The notes beneath the pieces are model-generated. The model saw nothing but the letters and a program-made list of their open reading frames with translations. It made no database searches and was not told the DNA's origin. A DNA stretch of 64,000 bases from an uncultured Marinicella sp. (GTDB taxonomy: Bacteria > Pseudomonadota > Gammaproteobacteria > Xanthomonadales > Marinicellaceae). Shown here piece by piece: positions 26,573-35,119 of this stretch. Within the stretch, counting starts at the first letter, position 1; every line of letters starts with the position of its first letter. The position numbers and the translations under genes were made by a program. The stretch covers positions 744,001 through 808,000 of the forward strand of contig CANNBS010000001.1 in NCBI GenBank assembly GCA_947502925.1, read 5' to 3'.

Positions 26573-27997
26573 TCATTTGTTGTCTGGTTTATTTTTAATC
26601 AGCGCCAGAATTTGGCTTCTGGCTTCTAATAAAATGGAATCTCGATCCAGATTTTTAACAATCTTTTGGGCAACTTTTTTCGGCCCATCCTGACCCCATG
26701 AATAACCTGACTTAAAATAATGGGTGGCTATTTGGCCGACCAGATAAGTGGCATAATAAGCCAAAGATCCTTGTGCCACCGCTGTTACGGACGTGGATAA
26801 GCCAACACTGACTGTTTTTAAAGCTGAAGACAACAAATTCACACCCCAGACAGCGCCCATCAGTAAGGCCAACTGCGCCATGATGGTGGCTGATAAACGG
26901 GTGGCTTCTGCCCGGCCCATGGGTAATCCATAGAGTTTTGACAATTGTCTGACCATCGCCACATCAACACCCGCCGCCACCAATAAATCGGCCACCGGAA
27001 TGGGATTAAAAGCCACGCCCACGCCTTTGGCCAGACAGTAGGTTTGAATAATTTTATCGGCCGCCTGACTGCGCGCAGCAACAATTTTATCCGCAATCTG
27101 ATCACTTACTTGTCCGGCAAATAAACTGGCGTTAATGGCCGTCAGCGACTTGCCTTCTCTATCCAGTAATTGCCATAAAGCCTGTTTCAGCGCATCAATA
27201 TCCGGTGATAATGGTCGCTCACTTATCTGCTCTTCGCCATCGGCCGTCGTTTTAATCACTTTTATCGGTCGCGGAGCGGCGCTGGCGGTGACCACCGCAT
27301 GACAGAAACCGGCTAATTTTTGTTCCACTGAGGCCTTTAACTGAGCCAGCTCATCATCAGGGTATAAATCGGCTTTATTAATCACAACAATCACCAGCCG
27401 ATGGGGATTGCTGATGGCTTTCAGTTGCGCTAATTCAGAAGCGCTGACATCACCGTCCACCACAAACAACATAACATCCGCTAATTGGGCTGCATCGCGG
27501 GCCATTTGTTCACGTTCCTCGCCGCCCAGTTCATCGGTGCCGGGTGTATCAATCAAAACCATCGCCTGTTCACGGTGGGTCGGCCAGTCCATCGGCTGAC
27601 TGTGTTTGGTTTCGCCGTGCAAAGGACTGACTGAAAAATAATCTGTGCCTGACAGCGCGTTGAGTAAGGATGATTTGCCGGTGCTGACTTTGCCAAAGGC
27701 AACAATATGCACGGCGCTGTTGTCTAATTTTTCAATCAGCTTTTCAAGCTGTCTATACTCCGCCGCCAGCTGGCTGCGCACCGCATTTGGAATGCGTGTG
27801 TCATTCAGCAGCTTGCGCAAGCTGTCGGCCGCTTGTTGCTCCGGATTTAAGTTTTGCAACTTTTTGTCGTCTTGCGTTTTAGACGCGGCTTTTTGATTAG
27901 TCTTTGTTTTGGCTTGATTTTTTGGCTTTGACGGCGAGCGCCATTTGTGCCAAATTTTTTGCCATTTTGTCAGAAGATCCAAGTAAATTGTCCTCAA
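26573..27997 (-). CDS. GTPase with C-terminal DUF697-like helical domain
   Basis: A 474-residue P-loop GTPase. A basic Lys/Gln-rich N-terminus (about 1-60) precedes the G domain: G1 GKVSTGKSS (about 103-111), G3 DTPG, G4 NKAD. The second half has two or three hydrophobic stretches (around VGVAFNPIPVADLLVAAGVDVAMV and ALLMGAVWGVNLLSSAL) as in DUF697/YcjF-type domains, which insert in or lie on the membrane. The ATG at 27997 makes the gene overlap its upstream partner by 101 bases; a TTG at the LQNLNPEQQ segment would avoid the overlap but has no ribosome-binding site. The role is unknown; dynamin/Era-like membrane functions are possible. Confidence 0.82.
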   Translation of the reverse strand: MRTIYLDLLTKWQKIWHKWRSPSKPKNQAKTKTNQKAASKTQDDKKLQNLNPEQQAADSLRKLLNDTRIPNAVRSQLAAEYRQLEKLIEKLDNSAVHIVAFGKVSTGKSSLLNALSGTDYFSVSPLHGETKHSQPMDWPTHREQAMVLIDTPGTDELGGEEREQMARDAAQLADVMLFVVDGDVSASELAQLKAISNPHRLVIVVINKADLYPDDELAQLKASVEQKLAGFCHAVVTASAAPRPIKVIKTTADGEEQISERPLSPDIDALKQALWQLLDREGKSLTAINASLFAGQVSDQIADKIVAARSQAADKIIQTYCLAKGVGVAFNPIPVADLLVAAGVDVAMVRQLSKLYGLPMGRAEATRLSATIMAQLALLMGAVWGVNLLSSALKTVSVGLSTSVTAVAQGSLAYYATYLVGQIATHYFKSGYSWGQDGPKKVAQKIVKNLDRDSILLEARSQILALIKNKPDNK

Positions 27998-29363
27998 AAA
28001 TTTGTTTCGTTTGTTCGCTGTCTAAGCGTCCGGTTTCATTGATTGTCACCACCACCGCACGCCCCAGGGCGTTAAAAATAAGCCCATAAGCCACCGCATG
28101 CAATAAGCCACCGGTGATGGTGCCAACGCCCGGGAACGACTTCAGGGCATTGCCGGAAACCGCCAACACCATCGAGGTGGAGGTCTTTAGTTTGCTGCCG
28201 GCTGCTCGTAAGATATCATCGATCTGAAGTTGTTTAATCGGCACCGCATAAATCTGGCACAATTCTTTCAGCATTTGGCTGCCAATGGCACCCTGGATAA
28301 TAATATCAGAGCCGGGCGCAATCGATGCCATGGCACCAACCATGGCACGTTTACTGTGTCGCTCAATGGTGCGCTGCGCGGCCGCTTTATTGTGTTCGGC
28401 AGTGGCCTCGGCTAATTTTTGTTCAGCCAACATCAACAAACCGGCATCACGGAAACGATGTAAGCTTTCTTTGTCATCGGACACCACCTGCTGAACGGCT
28501 TTTATTAAGGGTGAAATATCCGGTGCTCTGGCGATGGTTTGGGTGGTTTCACGGCCGTCTGCCTGCTCATTAATGATGGTTTCATAGCCGCCGCTTGAAA
28601 TTGACACCACCGGATAGCGGTGATCCGTTTTATCAGCAATCGCATGTTCAATCTGCTGTATCTCTTCAGTTGTGTAGCGGTCAGATTTATTTAGGGCAAT
28701 CACCATGGGTTTACGCCATTCTTTTAACGACTGAAAATAAGCCATCTCGGTGCGGGTAAAATCGCTGTTGAGCATAAATATCACCACATGAGCGCGTTGG
28801 CTCTCAGCCAGCGCCAACTGACTGTACTGATCCTGAGCAACGGCATCAAAACCCGGCAAATCGGTGACTTCCAGATTCTCATGCTGATAACGCAACACCT
28901 CTAAGGTGGTGCCTTTAATCACATCAATTTCAGTGTGAGCCTGAGGGATAAGTGCTTGAACAAAAGACGATTTGCCGCTGGAGGCACTGCCGAACAAACA
29001 AATATAAAAGCGTTTGGTGTGCCGTCGGCGCTGCAGTTCGTCCAGCTCTTGTTGCGCAGCTGAGGTGTCAATGCCTTTTCGTTGCGCTGATTCCAGGGCT
29101 TCGGTTAAACCGGCTTCATCGATAATCTCAGGCTTTTTCACCTGTGGGTCTTTGGGTCGTGTCCATTTAAACCACAGCCACAGGGGTAAACCGGCCACCA
29201 CCACAATAGCCAGGCCATATAATAACCAAAACCACAGTGGCGCTTGTTGTAGGTAATGCCAAATACTCAGCAGTTTTTCAGCCAGCACCAATAACAGCAG
29301 CAGTAATAACAGGCCGATGACCAATAAGGCTACCGCCAACAGTGATTTTGAGTTGATTTTCAT
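27897..29363 (-). CDS. Membrane-anchored GTPase with DUF697-like tail
   Basis: A 488-residue partner of the next gene. Two hydrophobic segments open the protein (about 8-33 and 42-64), then a linker (TRPKDPQ...), then a GTPase domain: G1 GSASSGKSS (about 123-131), G3 DLPG, G4 NKSD. The C-terminal part (GAMASIAPGSDIIIQGAIG, ALKSFPGVGTITGGLLHAVAYG) has the same layout as in the downstream GTPase. The two share only distant similarity by eye, so they are old paralogues rather than a recent copy. The gene starts 160 bases from the divergent hslV start. Confidence 0.82.
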   Translation of the reverse strand: MKINSKSLLAVALLVIGLLLLLLLLVLAEKLLSIWHYLQQAPLWFWLLYGLAIVVVAGLPLWLWFKWTRPKDPQVKKPEIIDEAGLTEALESAQRKGIDTSAAQQELDELQRRRHTKRFYICLFGSASSGKSSFVQALIPQAHTEIDVIKGTTLEVLRYQHENLEVTDLPGFDAVAQDQYSQLALAESQRAHVVIFMLNSDFTRTEMAYFQSLKEWRKPMVIALNKSDRYTTEEIQQIEHAIADKTDHRYPVVSISSGGYETIINEQADGRETTQTIARAPDISPLIKAVQQVVSDDKESLHRFRDAGLLMLAEQKLAEATAEHNKAAAQRTIERHSKRAMVGAMASIAPGSDIIIQGAIGSQMLKELCQIYAVPIKQLQIDDILRAAGSKLKTSTSMVLAVSGNALKSFPGVGTITGGLLHAVAYGLIFNALGRAVVVTINETGRLDSEQTKQIFEDNLLGSSDKMAKNLAQMALAVKAKKSSQNKD

Positions 29364-29439
29364 GGCTTTATTATAGTGTTACCCGCTGTAAAGTAAAAAC
29401 TGCCATCAGTCACAATTGTCTGAGCAATGAGACTTTTGG

Positions 29440-29467
29440 CTTGAATTTTTTTCTCCACGACCCATTT
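29440..29467 (+). promoter_or_regulatory. Sigma-32 (RpoH) heat-shock promoter of hslVU
   Basis: CTTGAAT (29440-29446) followed after a 13-base spacer by ACCCATTT (29460-29467) fits the RpoH consensus CTTGAAA / CCCCATNT very well. It stands about 40 bases before the hslV start, where heat-shock control is expected. Confidence 0.75.
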
Positions 29468-29507
29468 CTTGGATTACCTCAACATTCCCAACACCATGAA
29501 AGAATCC

Positions 29508-30047
29508 ATGCACAATTATCGCGGGACCACCATTGTCAGTTACCGCAACGATCAACAAGTCGTTATCGGTGGCGATGGTCAAGTCACCCTGGGCAACACC
29601 ATCATGAAATCCAATGCCCGTAAAATTCGCCGATTGTATAACAATAAAGTGCTGGCTGGTTTTGCCGGTGCCACCGCCGATGCCTTCACCTTATTTGAGG
29701 TGTTTGAAGGCAAACTGGAAAAGCATTCAGGGCATTTAACGCGTTCCGCGGTAGAAATGGCTAAAGAATGGCGGACAGATCGCCGTCTGGGCCGTCTGGA
29801 AGCTTTACTGGCGGTGGCGGATAAGACCACCTCCTTGATTATTTCCGGTAACGGTGATGTTATCGAACCGGAAAAAGGTCTGATTGCCATCGGCTCCGGT
29901 GGGCCTTTCGCCCAAGCCGCGGCGCTTGCCATGATGAAAAACAGTGAAATACCCGCCGATCAGTTGGTGAAAGATGCCTTAACCATTGCCGGTGATATCT
30001 GTATTTACACCAACCATAATCACACCATTGAAACGTTAGAATTATAA
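29508..30047 (+). CDS. hslV: ATP-dependent protease proteolytic subunit HslV
   Basis: A 179-residue proteasome-like peptidase that forms two stacked hexamers and works with HslU. The mature N-terminus is the catalytic threonine in GTTIVSYR, and [24 protein letters not shown] and [11 protein letters not shown] are family hallmarks. I prefer the ATG at 29508 ([11 protein letters not shown]), a few residues before the catalytic Thr; ATG 29496 or TTG 29469 in the same frame would lengthen the propeptide and the TTG would coincide with the promoter's -10. It is coupled to hslU with a 9-base gap. Confidence 0.95.
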   Translation: MHNYRGTTIVSYRNDQQVVIGGDGQVTLGNTIMKSNARKIRRLYNNKVLAGFAGATADAFTLFEVFEGKLEKHSGHLTRSAVEMAKEWRTDRRLGRLEALLAVADKTTSLIISGNGDVIEPEKGLIAIGSGGPFAQAAALAMMKNSEIPADQLVKDALTIAGDICIYTNHNHTIETLEL

Positions 30048-30056
30048 GGAACACCT

Positions 30057-31397
30057 ATGTCGAACAACATGACACCCAGAGAAATTGTCCAGGAACTGGA
30101 TAAACATATTATTGGTCAAAGTCAGGCCAAACGCGCGGTTGCCATCGCTTTAAGAAACCGCTGGCGCCGCATGCAACTGGACAGCAAACTGGCCAAGGAA
30201 ATCACGCCAAAAAATATTTTAATGATAGGTCCCACCGGCGTCGGTAAAACTGAAATTGCCCGCCGTCTGGCGGTATTGGCTGATGCGCCGTTTATTAAAG
30301 TCGAATCCACTAAATTTACTGAGGTGGGCTATGTCGGTAAGGATGTGGAATCCATTATTCGTGACCTGGTGGAAACCTCGATGAAGCGCACCCGCGAAGC
30401 GGCCAAGCGTAAAGTGGTTAAAAGCGCTGAAGCGGCGGCGGAACAACGGATTTTGGATTACCTGTTGCCACAGCGCAGTGACAACTCGACCATTCCCGGC
30501 GAACCTGATGCGCCCCGCGAAAATGCCACCCGTCAGAAGTTTTTAGAGCGCTTGCGCAATGGCGATTTAGAAGACAAAGAAATTGAAATTAAAGTCAGCC
30601 AAAACCTCGGCGTTGACATCATGGGTCCGCCTGGCATGGAAGAAATGACGGACCAACTGCAAAGCATGTTTGAAAACATGGGGCGCAAAAAACAGGAAAC
30701 CAAAAAAATGCCGATCAAAGCCGCCCGTCCGATTCTGGTGGAGGAAGAGGCGCAAAAATTAATTAATGAAGAAGACATCAAACACCAGGCGCTTCAAAAC
30801 GCCGAGCAAAACGGTATCGTGTTTTTGGATGAAATTGATAAAGTGGCCAAAGGCAGCAGCATGAGTGACTCCGGACAGGTGTCACGTGAAGGTGTGCAAC
30901 GCGATTTATTGCCATTAATCGAAGGTACGGTGGTCAACACCAAATACGGCCAGATTAAAACCGATTATATTTTGTTTGTGGCCTCGGGAGCTTTTCATCT
31001 ATCCAAACCCTCAGATTTAATTCCTGAATTACAAGGCCGACTGCCGATTCGGGTAGAATTACGGGCCTTGCTCAGCGAGGATTTTGAACGGATATTAACT
31101 GAACCGAAGCATTCATTAACAGAACAATACAAAGCCCTCATTGGCACCGAAAATGTGGATTTGGTGTTCACCGATGACGGCATAAAACGGATTGCTGAAA
31201 TTTCCTTTTCAGTGAATGAAACCACTGAAAACATTGGTGCCAGACGGTTACACACCGTACTTGAAAAAATCCTTGATGAAGTGGCTTATATTGCCAGCGA
31301 CAACGCCGGCAAAGACTATGTGGTTAATGCTGAATTGGTGGATAAAACCGTTGGTGAATTGGCCAAAGACGACGATTTAAGCCGTTATATTTTATAA
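30057..31397 (+). CDS. hslU: ATP-dependent protease ATPase subunit HslU
   Basis: A 446-residue AAA+ unfoldase, matching E. coli HslU (443). Walker [10 protein letters not shown] (about 60-68), Walker B FLDEID and the sensor-2 GARRLHTV are present, and the pore GYVG motif is visible in EVGYVGKD. The C-terminal DDLSRYIL docks into HslV. A good AAGGA precedes the ATG. HslVU degrades misfolded and regulatory proteins in heat shock. Confidence 0.97.
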   Translation: MSNNMTPREIVQELDKHIIGQSQAKRAVAIALRNRWRRMQLDSKLAKEITPKNILMIGPTGVGKTEIARRLAVLADAPFIKVESTKFTEVGYVGKDVESIIRDLVETSMKRTREAAKRKVVKSAEAAAEQRILDYLLPQRSDNSTIPGEPDAPRENATRQKFLERLRNGDLEDKEIEIKVSQNLGVDIMGPPGMEEMTDQLQSMFENMGRKKQETKKMPIKAARPILVEEEAQKLINEEDIKHQALQNAEQNGIVFLDEIDKVAKGSSMSDSGQVSREGVQRDLLPLIEGTVVNTKYGQIKTDYILFVASGAFHLSKPSDLIPELQGRLPIRVELRALLSEDFERILTEPKHSLTEQYKALIGTENVDLVFTDDGIKRIAEISFSVNETTENIGARRLHTVLEKILDEVAYIASDNAGKDYVVNAELVDKTVGELAKDDDLSRYIL

Positions 31398-31404
31398 TCT
31401 CACC

Positions 31405-31433
31405 TTGTGAAGATGTCTTTTTACAGGGATAAT
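31405..31433 (+). promoter_or_regulatory. Promoter of the lipoprotein-plsB pair
   Basis: TTGTGA (31405-31410), a 17-base spacer and GATAAT (31428-31433) give a good sigma-70 match located 25 bases before the lipoprotein ATG. Confidence 0.6.
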
Positions 31434-31457
31434 GGTTGCCTTTTTTAATAACGACAG

Positions 31458-32291
31458 ATGATGAATAATTTAATGCGTAATACTTTACTACTCCTCACCA
31501 CCGCTTTGGTTATGGTGGCTTGTGGCGGCGATGAGCCTGGCCAAATCGATGCATCGAATATTGACAAAAACACCCCGGACGGTGCTTTTTTACTGACCAT
31601 GCATGCTTTGGCTGACAGTGACATCAAATCGGCCATCCAAAACAGTTTATCGGAAGATAAGTACAATGAATTGGTGACCGAGTATGAAAGCCAACAAAAA
31701 CAGCCCATGGATGAGCAACAAAAAATGCAATTCAATCAGGCACTGCAGATGATTAACCAGGACAATGCAGAAGAACAAATCTATAACCTGATTGCGCCGC
31801 AACTGACTCAGGTTCGTGCCTTCATGCCGATGATGCTGATGGGTGCCAAAGATCAAATCAGCCAACAGTTGGGTGCCGACTCAACCGCTTTAGCGCCGCG
31901 CTGTAACAGTAACTCAGAGGTGGTTGACGGTACTGTGACCTGGATTATGGACAATGACATCCTGCAAGAAGACAAGGTTAAAAACAGTGTCGCTGAATTG
32001 GTTGCCACGGGTCGTGATTTAAACTTATCTTCAGCAGAAGACTTGCAGCAGCTTAATTTTAACGAAGCCCTGGACATGGGTGGACAAGTGTTTGCTGGCT
32101 TTAAAAATGCCCTGAATGCCCATGGTATAGATGTCAACGAAATCTTACGCTCCGCTGAAGTCAGCGATGTTAACATTAATGGCGATCAAGCCTCTATGGT
32201 TGCCAGTTTCGAAGTCTTCGGTCAAACCGCCTGTAGCACGGTTAACATGAAGAAACGGGATGACATTTGGGTCATCAACCCAGAAGCCTAA
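31458..32291 (+). CDS. Predicted lipoprotein, unknown function
   Basis: A 277-residue exported lipoprotein. The hydrophobic start ends in the lipobox VMVAC, so the Cys near residue 22 would be lipidated; the following GGDE suggests outer-membrane sorting (no Asp at +2). The mature part is acidic and helical, with a Gln-rich stretch (about 78-100) and two further Cys that could form a disulfide (in APRCNS and QTACST). I recognise no family. It is sandwiched between hslU and plsB, after its own promoter-like sequence. ATG 31461, three bases later, is an equal start choice. Confidence 0.75.
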   Translation: MMNNLMRNTLLLLTTALVMVACGGDEPGQIDASNIDKNTPDGAFLLTMHALADSDIKSAIQNSLSEDKYNELVTEYESQQKQPMDEQQKMQFNQALQMINQDNAEEQIYNLIAPQLTQVRAFMPMMLMGAKDQISQQLGADSTALAPRCNSNSEVVDGTVTWIMDNDILQEDKVKNSVAELVATGRDLNLSSAEDLQQLNFNEALDMGGQVFAGFKNALNAHGIDVNEILRSAEVSDVNINGDQASMVASFEVFGQTACSTVNMKKRDDIWVINPEA

Positions 32292-32297
32292 TTGTTT

Positions 32298-32317
32298 GGG
32301 GCTGTTTTGACAGCCCC
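32298..32317 (+). promoter_or_regulatory. Hairpin directly upstream of the plsB start
   Basis: GGGGCTG-TTTTGA-CAGCCCC forms a perfect 7-bp GC-rich stem that ends 2 bases before the plsB ATG. There is no T tract, so it is not a plain terminator; it could limit ribosome access or act as a partial attenuator. Confidence 0.5.
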
Positions 32318-32319
32318 AT

Positions 32320-34752
32320 ATGCTGATGTCGCTGCTCAGTAAAATTCTCTATCTCAGGGTTCGGGTGGAATACAGTCCCGATGATTTAAGCACCTTGGGC
32401 GTGGATACAACCAAACCCTTTATGTATGTGCTGTCGGCGGATTCGACGGTTTCTCGCAGTATTTTACGAGAAGAAATTAAACGCGGCCATTTACCGACAC
32501 CGGTGGCATTAAAAACTGAAACAGAAAATAATGCCACTCATTCTGAGGCGATTTTAGCCAATAAAAAAATCACCGGACTGTTTCGGCGGCGAGTTAACTA
32601 CCAGCATTTTGAACAGCAGTTGGATGAACTCATTCAAACCATCCAACAACACCCAAAAAAATCTTTACAACTGGTACCGGTGTCGGTTTTCCTGGGTCGT
32701 GCGCCGGATAAAGACCATGGTTTGTTTAAGATTTTATTTTCAGAACGCTGGGGTATTACCGGCCGGTTACGTAAGTTTTTCAGTATTCTGGCCCATGGCA
32801 ACCACACCCTGGTGAGGTTAAGCCGGCCCATTGTGGTAGATCGTGATTTAGGCTCACCCAAAGATGATTCTCAAGTCCTGTCCCATAAATTATCCCGGGT
32901 GTTACGTTTGCATTTCAATCGGGTAAAAACAGCGGTGGTCGGCCAGGATTTATCACATCGGCGCACCATTGCTAAAAACATTTTATCCAGGCCTTTGGTA
33001 CAAAGTGAGATTAAAGCTTATGCCCAAAGGAAGAACTTAACAGAAGACAAGGCGCATAGAGAAGCTGAGAAGATTATTCGGGAGATTGCCGCGGATTATT
33101 CATACAGCAATATTCGCTTAATGCATAAAATATTTCGTTGGTTTTGGACCAAAGTTTATGACGGCGTTAAACTGAATTTTTACGCCGAATTTCGTAATTT
33201 AACCACCGAAAAAGAGATCATTTATACCCCCTGCCATCGCAGCCACATTGATTATTTGATATTGTCTTATTCATTATACGAAAAAGGTTTGGTGCCGCCC
33301 CATATTGCCGCAGGTATTAATCTGAATCTGCCCATTATTGGTAGGATTTTGCGCGGTTCAGGCGCTTTCTTTATCCGCCGTTCATTTAATTCAAAACTCT
33401 ATTCAACAATTTTTTCAGAATATTTAAGCTCGCTCATAGCCCACGGGGTTTCGATTGAATATTTTATCGAAGGAACCCGCAGCCGCACCGGCCGATTATT
33501 GCACCCAAAAGCCGGTATGCTGGCCATGACGGTGCGCAGTTATATTAATGAGCGTGGTAAGCCGCTGGTGTTTATTCCGGCCTCATTAAACTATGAGAAA
33601 CTCATGGAAGGGGCTTCTTATAAGTCTGAATTAGGTGGCAAAGAAAAGAAAAAGGAATCCATTGGCGGCCTGTTTAAAACCCTTAAATTGCTGAAAGATG
33701 AATACGGTCGGTTAACGGTTAACTTTGCCGAAGCCATTGAGTTGGATAAAATATTAGACAGACACCAGCCGGACTGGCGTACGTTAAAACTGGGCGTTAA
33801 AGAAAAACCACCCTGGTTTAAAGATGTGGTGTCAGAAACCGGCAATCGCATATTAACCCATATTAACGAGTCTTCACATGTTAACCCCATTAACCTGTTA
33901 GCGGTGAGTTTACTGGCCACCCCTAACCAGGCTGCATCGGTCACTAACTTAACCGAACAAATCAAACTCTATAAAGGCTTATTAACCGACTTACCGTACT
34001 CTGAAAGAACCACCATCACAGCCTTGAGTGAAGCAGAAATCATTGAACAGGGTATTAAATTAGGCTTTATTGAATGTGTCGAACATGACCTGGGTGATGT
34101 GATTCGCGTTAAACAGGATATGGGTGTGATGATGACCTATTACCGCAATAACGTACTGCATTTGTTTGCCGCCAGTTCCTTTATTGCCATGTTTTTTATC
34201 AATCAGGCCAAGTACACGCGTAAAGATCTGCTGCGTATCATGGCCATTGTCTATCCCTACATTAAAAATGAATTATTTTTAAAGTGGAGCCGGGACGAGT
34301 TCATTGAATATGGCCGAGCGACGCTTAAATTGTTTAAAAATCATGATTTGTTGATTTCTGATGGCCGCCAATTACAACGCCACATGGGCGGTTCATTGCA
34401 AGCCGGTAAACTGCGGGTACTGGCCAATGCTTTAATGCAGACCTATGAACGGTTTTTTATTGTGATTGCGGTGCTTAAATCAACAGGGTCGGGGCATTTA
34501 ACAACCAACGAATTGGAATCCCTGTGTCATCAGATTGCCAGTCAGTTAACCTTATTGTATGAATTTAATTCGCCGGACTTTTTTGATAAAAACCTGTTCA
34601 AACACTTTATTAAGCAGCTGGTTGAAGAGCGCATTATTGAAATTGATGATGACGGTAAAATTATTCTCACCGATAATTTAGAGCCGATGTACTTAGGTGC
34701 TAAAGCCATCCTCTCGCGCCGCATTCGCCACAGTATCCTCTATCTTATTTAA
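32320..34752 (+). CDS. plsB: Glycerol-3-phosphate acyltransferase PlsB
   Basis: An 810-residue inner-membrane enzyme (E. coli PlsB, 807) that adds the first acyl chain to glycerol-3-phosphate, starting phospholipid synthesis. The acyltransferase block I is CHRSHIDYL (HX4D, about residue 306), block II GAFFIRRSF, and block III FIEGTRSRTGR. The N-terminus begins LLSKILYLRVR, and ATG 32326 is another possible start. No Shine-Dalgarno is seen because the 28-base gap is occupied by a hairpin. With plsC at 2.2 kb and pgpA at 40 kb, several steps of phospholipid synthesis lie in this window. Confidence 0.96.
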   Translation: MLMSLLSKILYLRVRVEYSPDDLSTLGVDTTKPFMYVLSADSTVSRSILREEIKRGHLPTPVALKTETENNATHSEAILANKKITGLFRRRVNYQHFEQQLDELIQTIQQHPKKSLQLVPVSVFLGRAPDKDHGLFKILFSERWGITGRLRKFFSILAHGNHTLVRLSRPIVVDRDLGSPKDDSQVLSHKLSRVLRLHFNRVKTAVVGQDLSHRRTIAKNILSRPLVQSEIKAYAQRKNLTEDKAHREAEKIIREIAADYSYSNIRLMHKIFRWFWTKVYDGVKLNFYAEFRNLTTEKEIIYTPCHRSHIDYLILSYSLYEKGLVPPHIAAGINLNLPIIGRILRGSGAFFIRRSFNSKLYSTIFSEYLSSLIAHGVSIEYFIEGTRSRTGRLLHPKAGMLAMTVRSYINERGKPLVFIPASLNYEKLMEGASYKSELGGKEKKKESIGGLFKTLKLLKDEYGRLTVNFAEAIELDKILDRHQPDWRTLKLGVKEKPPWFKDVVSETGNRILTHINESSHVNPINLLAVSLLATPNQAASVTNLTEQIKLYKGLLTDLPYSERTTITALSEAEIIEQGIKLGFIECVEHDLGDVIRVKQDMGVMMTYYRNNVLHLFAASSFIAMFFINQAKYTRKDLLRIMAIVYPYIKNELFLKWSRDEFIEYGRATLKLFKNHDLLISDGRQLQRHMGGSLQAGKLRVLANALMQTYERFFIVIAVLKSTGSGHLTTNELESLCHQIASQLTLLYEFNSPDFFDKNLFKHFIKQLVEERIIEIDDDGKIILTDNLEPMYLGAKAILSRRIRHSILYLI

Positions 34753-35054
34753 AGGTCTTTGGCATTAAACTGATCAGGTCCTTGCTTGCCGGCGGTTTTT
34801 TCATACTGTCCCGGCCCGACCTTTCGGTATTGGGTAAAACCCTGTTTACTGATATTTTTCTCACTCAGGGTGTGCCCCCCGCCGCTAGTTAAGCCGGTAT
34901 GTATATTCACTTTGGTGATAATCTTTTTGAGTTTTGCACCACATTCAGGACAGGCATCCAACGGCGTGTCGGATAATTTTTGACGCACCTCAAATCCCTT
35001 GCGACATAAATCACAATCAGTTTCTTCAGCTTGTTGGTAACAATAAATAGGCAT
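34749..35054 (-). CDS. FmdB-type zinc-ribbon protein
   Basis: A 101-residue protein with the FmdB start MPIYCYQ (usually MPIYEYxC), then CDLC and CPEC, a four-cysteine zinc ribbon. The C-terminal half is Gly/Gln/Lys-rich and likely disordered. I chose the ATG at 35054 because the family starts there; an in-frame ATG at 35093 lies inside the terminator. It overlaps the plsB end by 4 bases in opposite direction. Function unknown. Confidence 0.85.
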   Translation of the reverse strand: MPIYCYQQAEETDCDLCRKGFEVRQKLSDTPLDACPECGAKLKKIITKVNIHTGLTSGGGHTLSEKNISKQGFTQYRKVGPGQYEKTAGKQGPDQFNAKDL

Positions 35055-35060
35055 CTTATT

Positions 35061-35098
35061 AAAACAAAAAGCCCTTAAAGAAATTGTCTTCAAGGGCT
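35061..35098 (-). terminator. Terminator of the POT transporter gene
   Basis: On the minus strand, AGCCCTT-G-AAGA pairs with TCTT-T-AAGGGCT around a 5-base loop and is followed by TTTTTGTTTT (35061-35070). Confidence 0.85.
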
Positions 35099-35119
35099 CT
35101 TATCATTGAAGGCAAATGA

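Noticed and set aside
26573..29363. Single GTPase gene split by a frameshift
   Set aside because: Each frame has its own complete G1, G3 and G4 motifs and its own tail, so these are two genes.
29469..29507. TTG 29469 or ATG 29496 as hslV start
   Set aside because: Upstream of these there is no ribosome-binding site, and the TTG would overlap the heat-shock promoter; ATG 29508 fits the catalytic Thr position.
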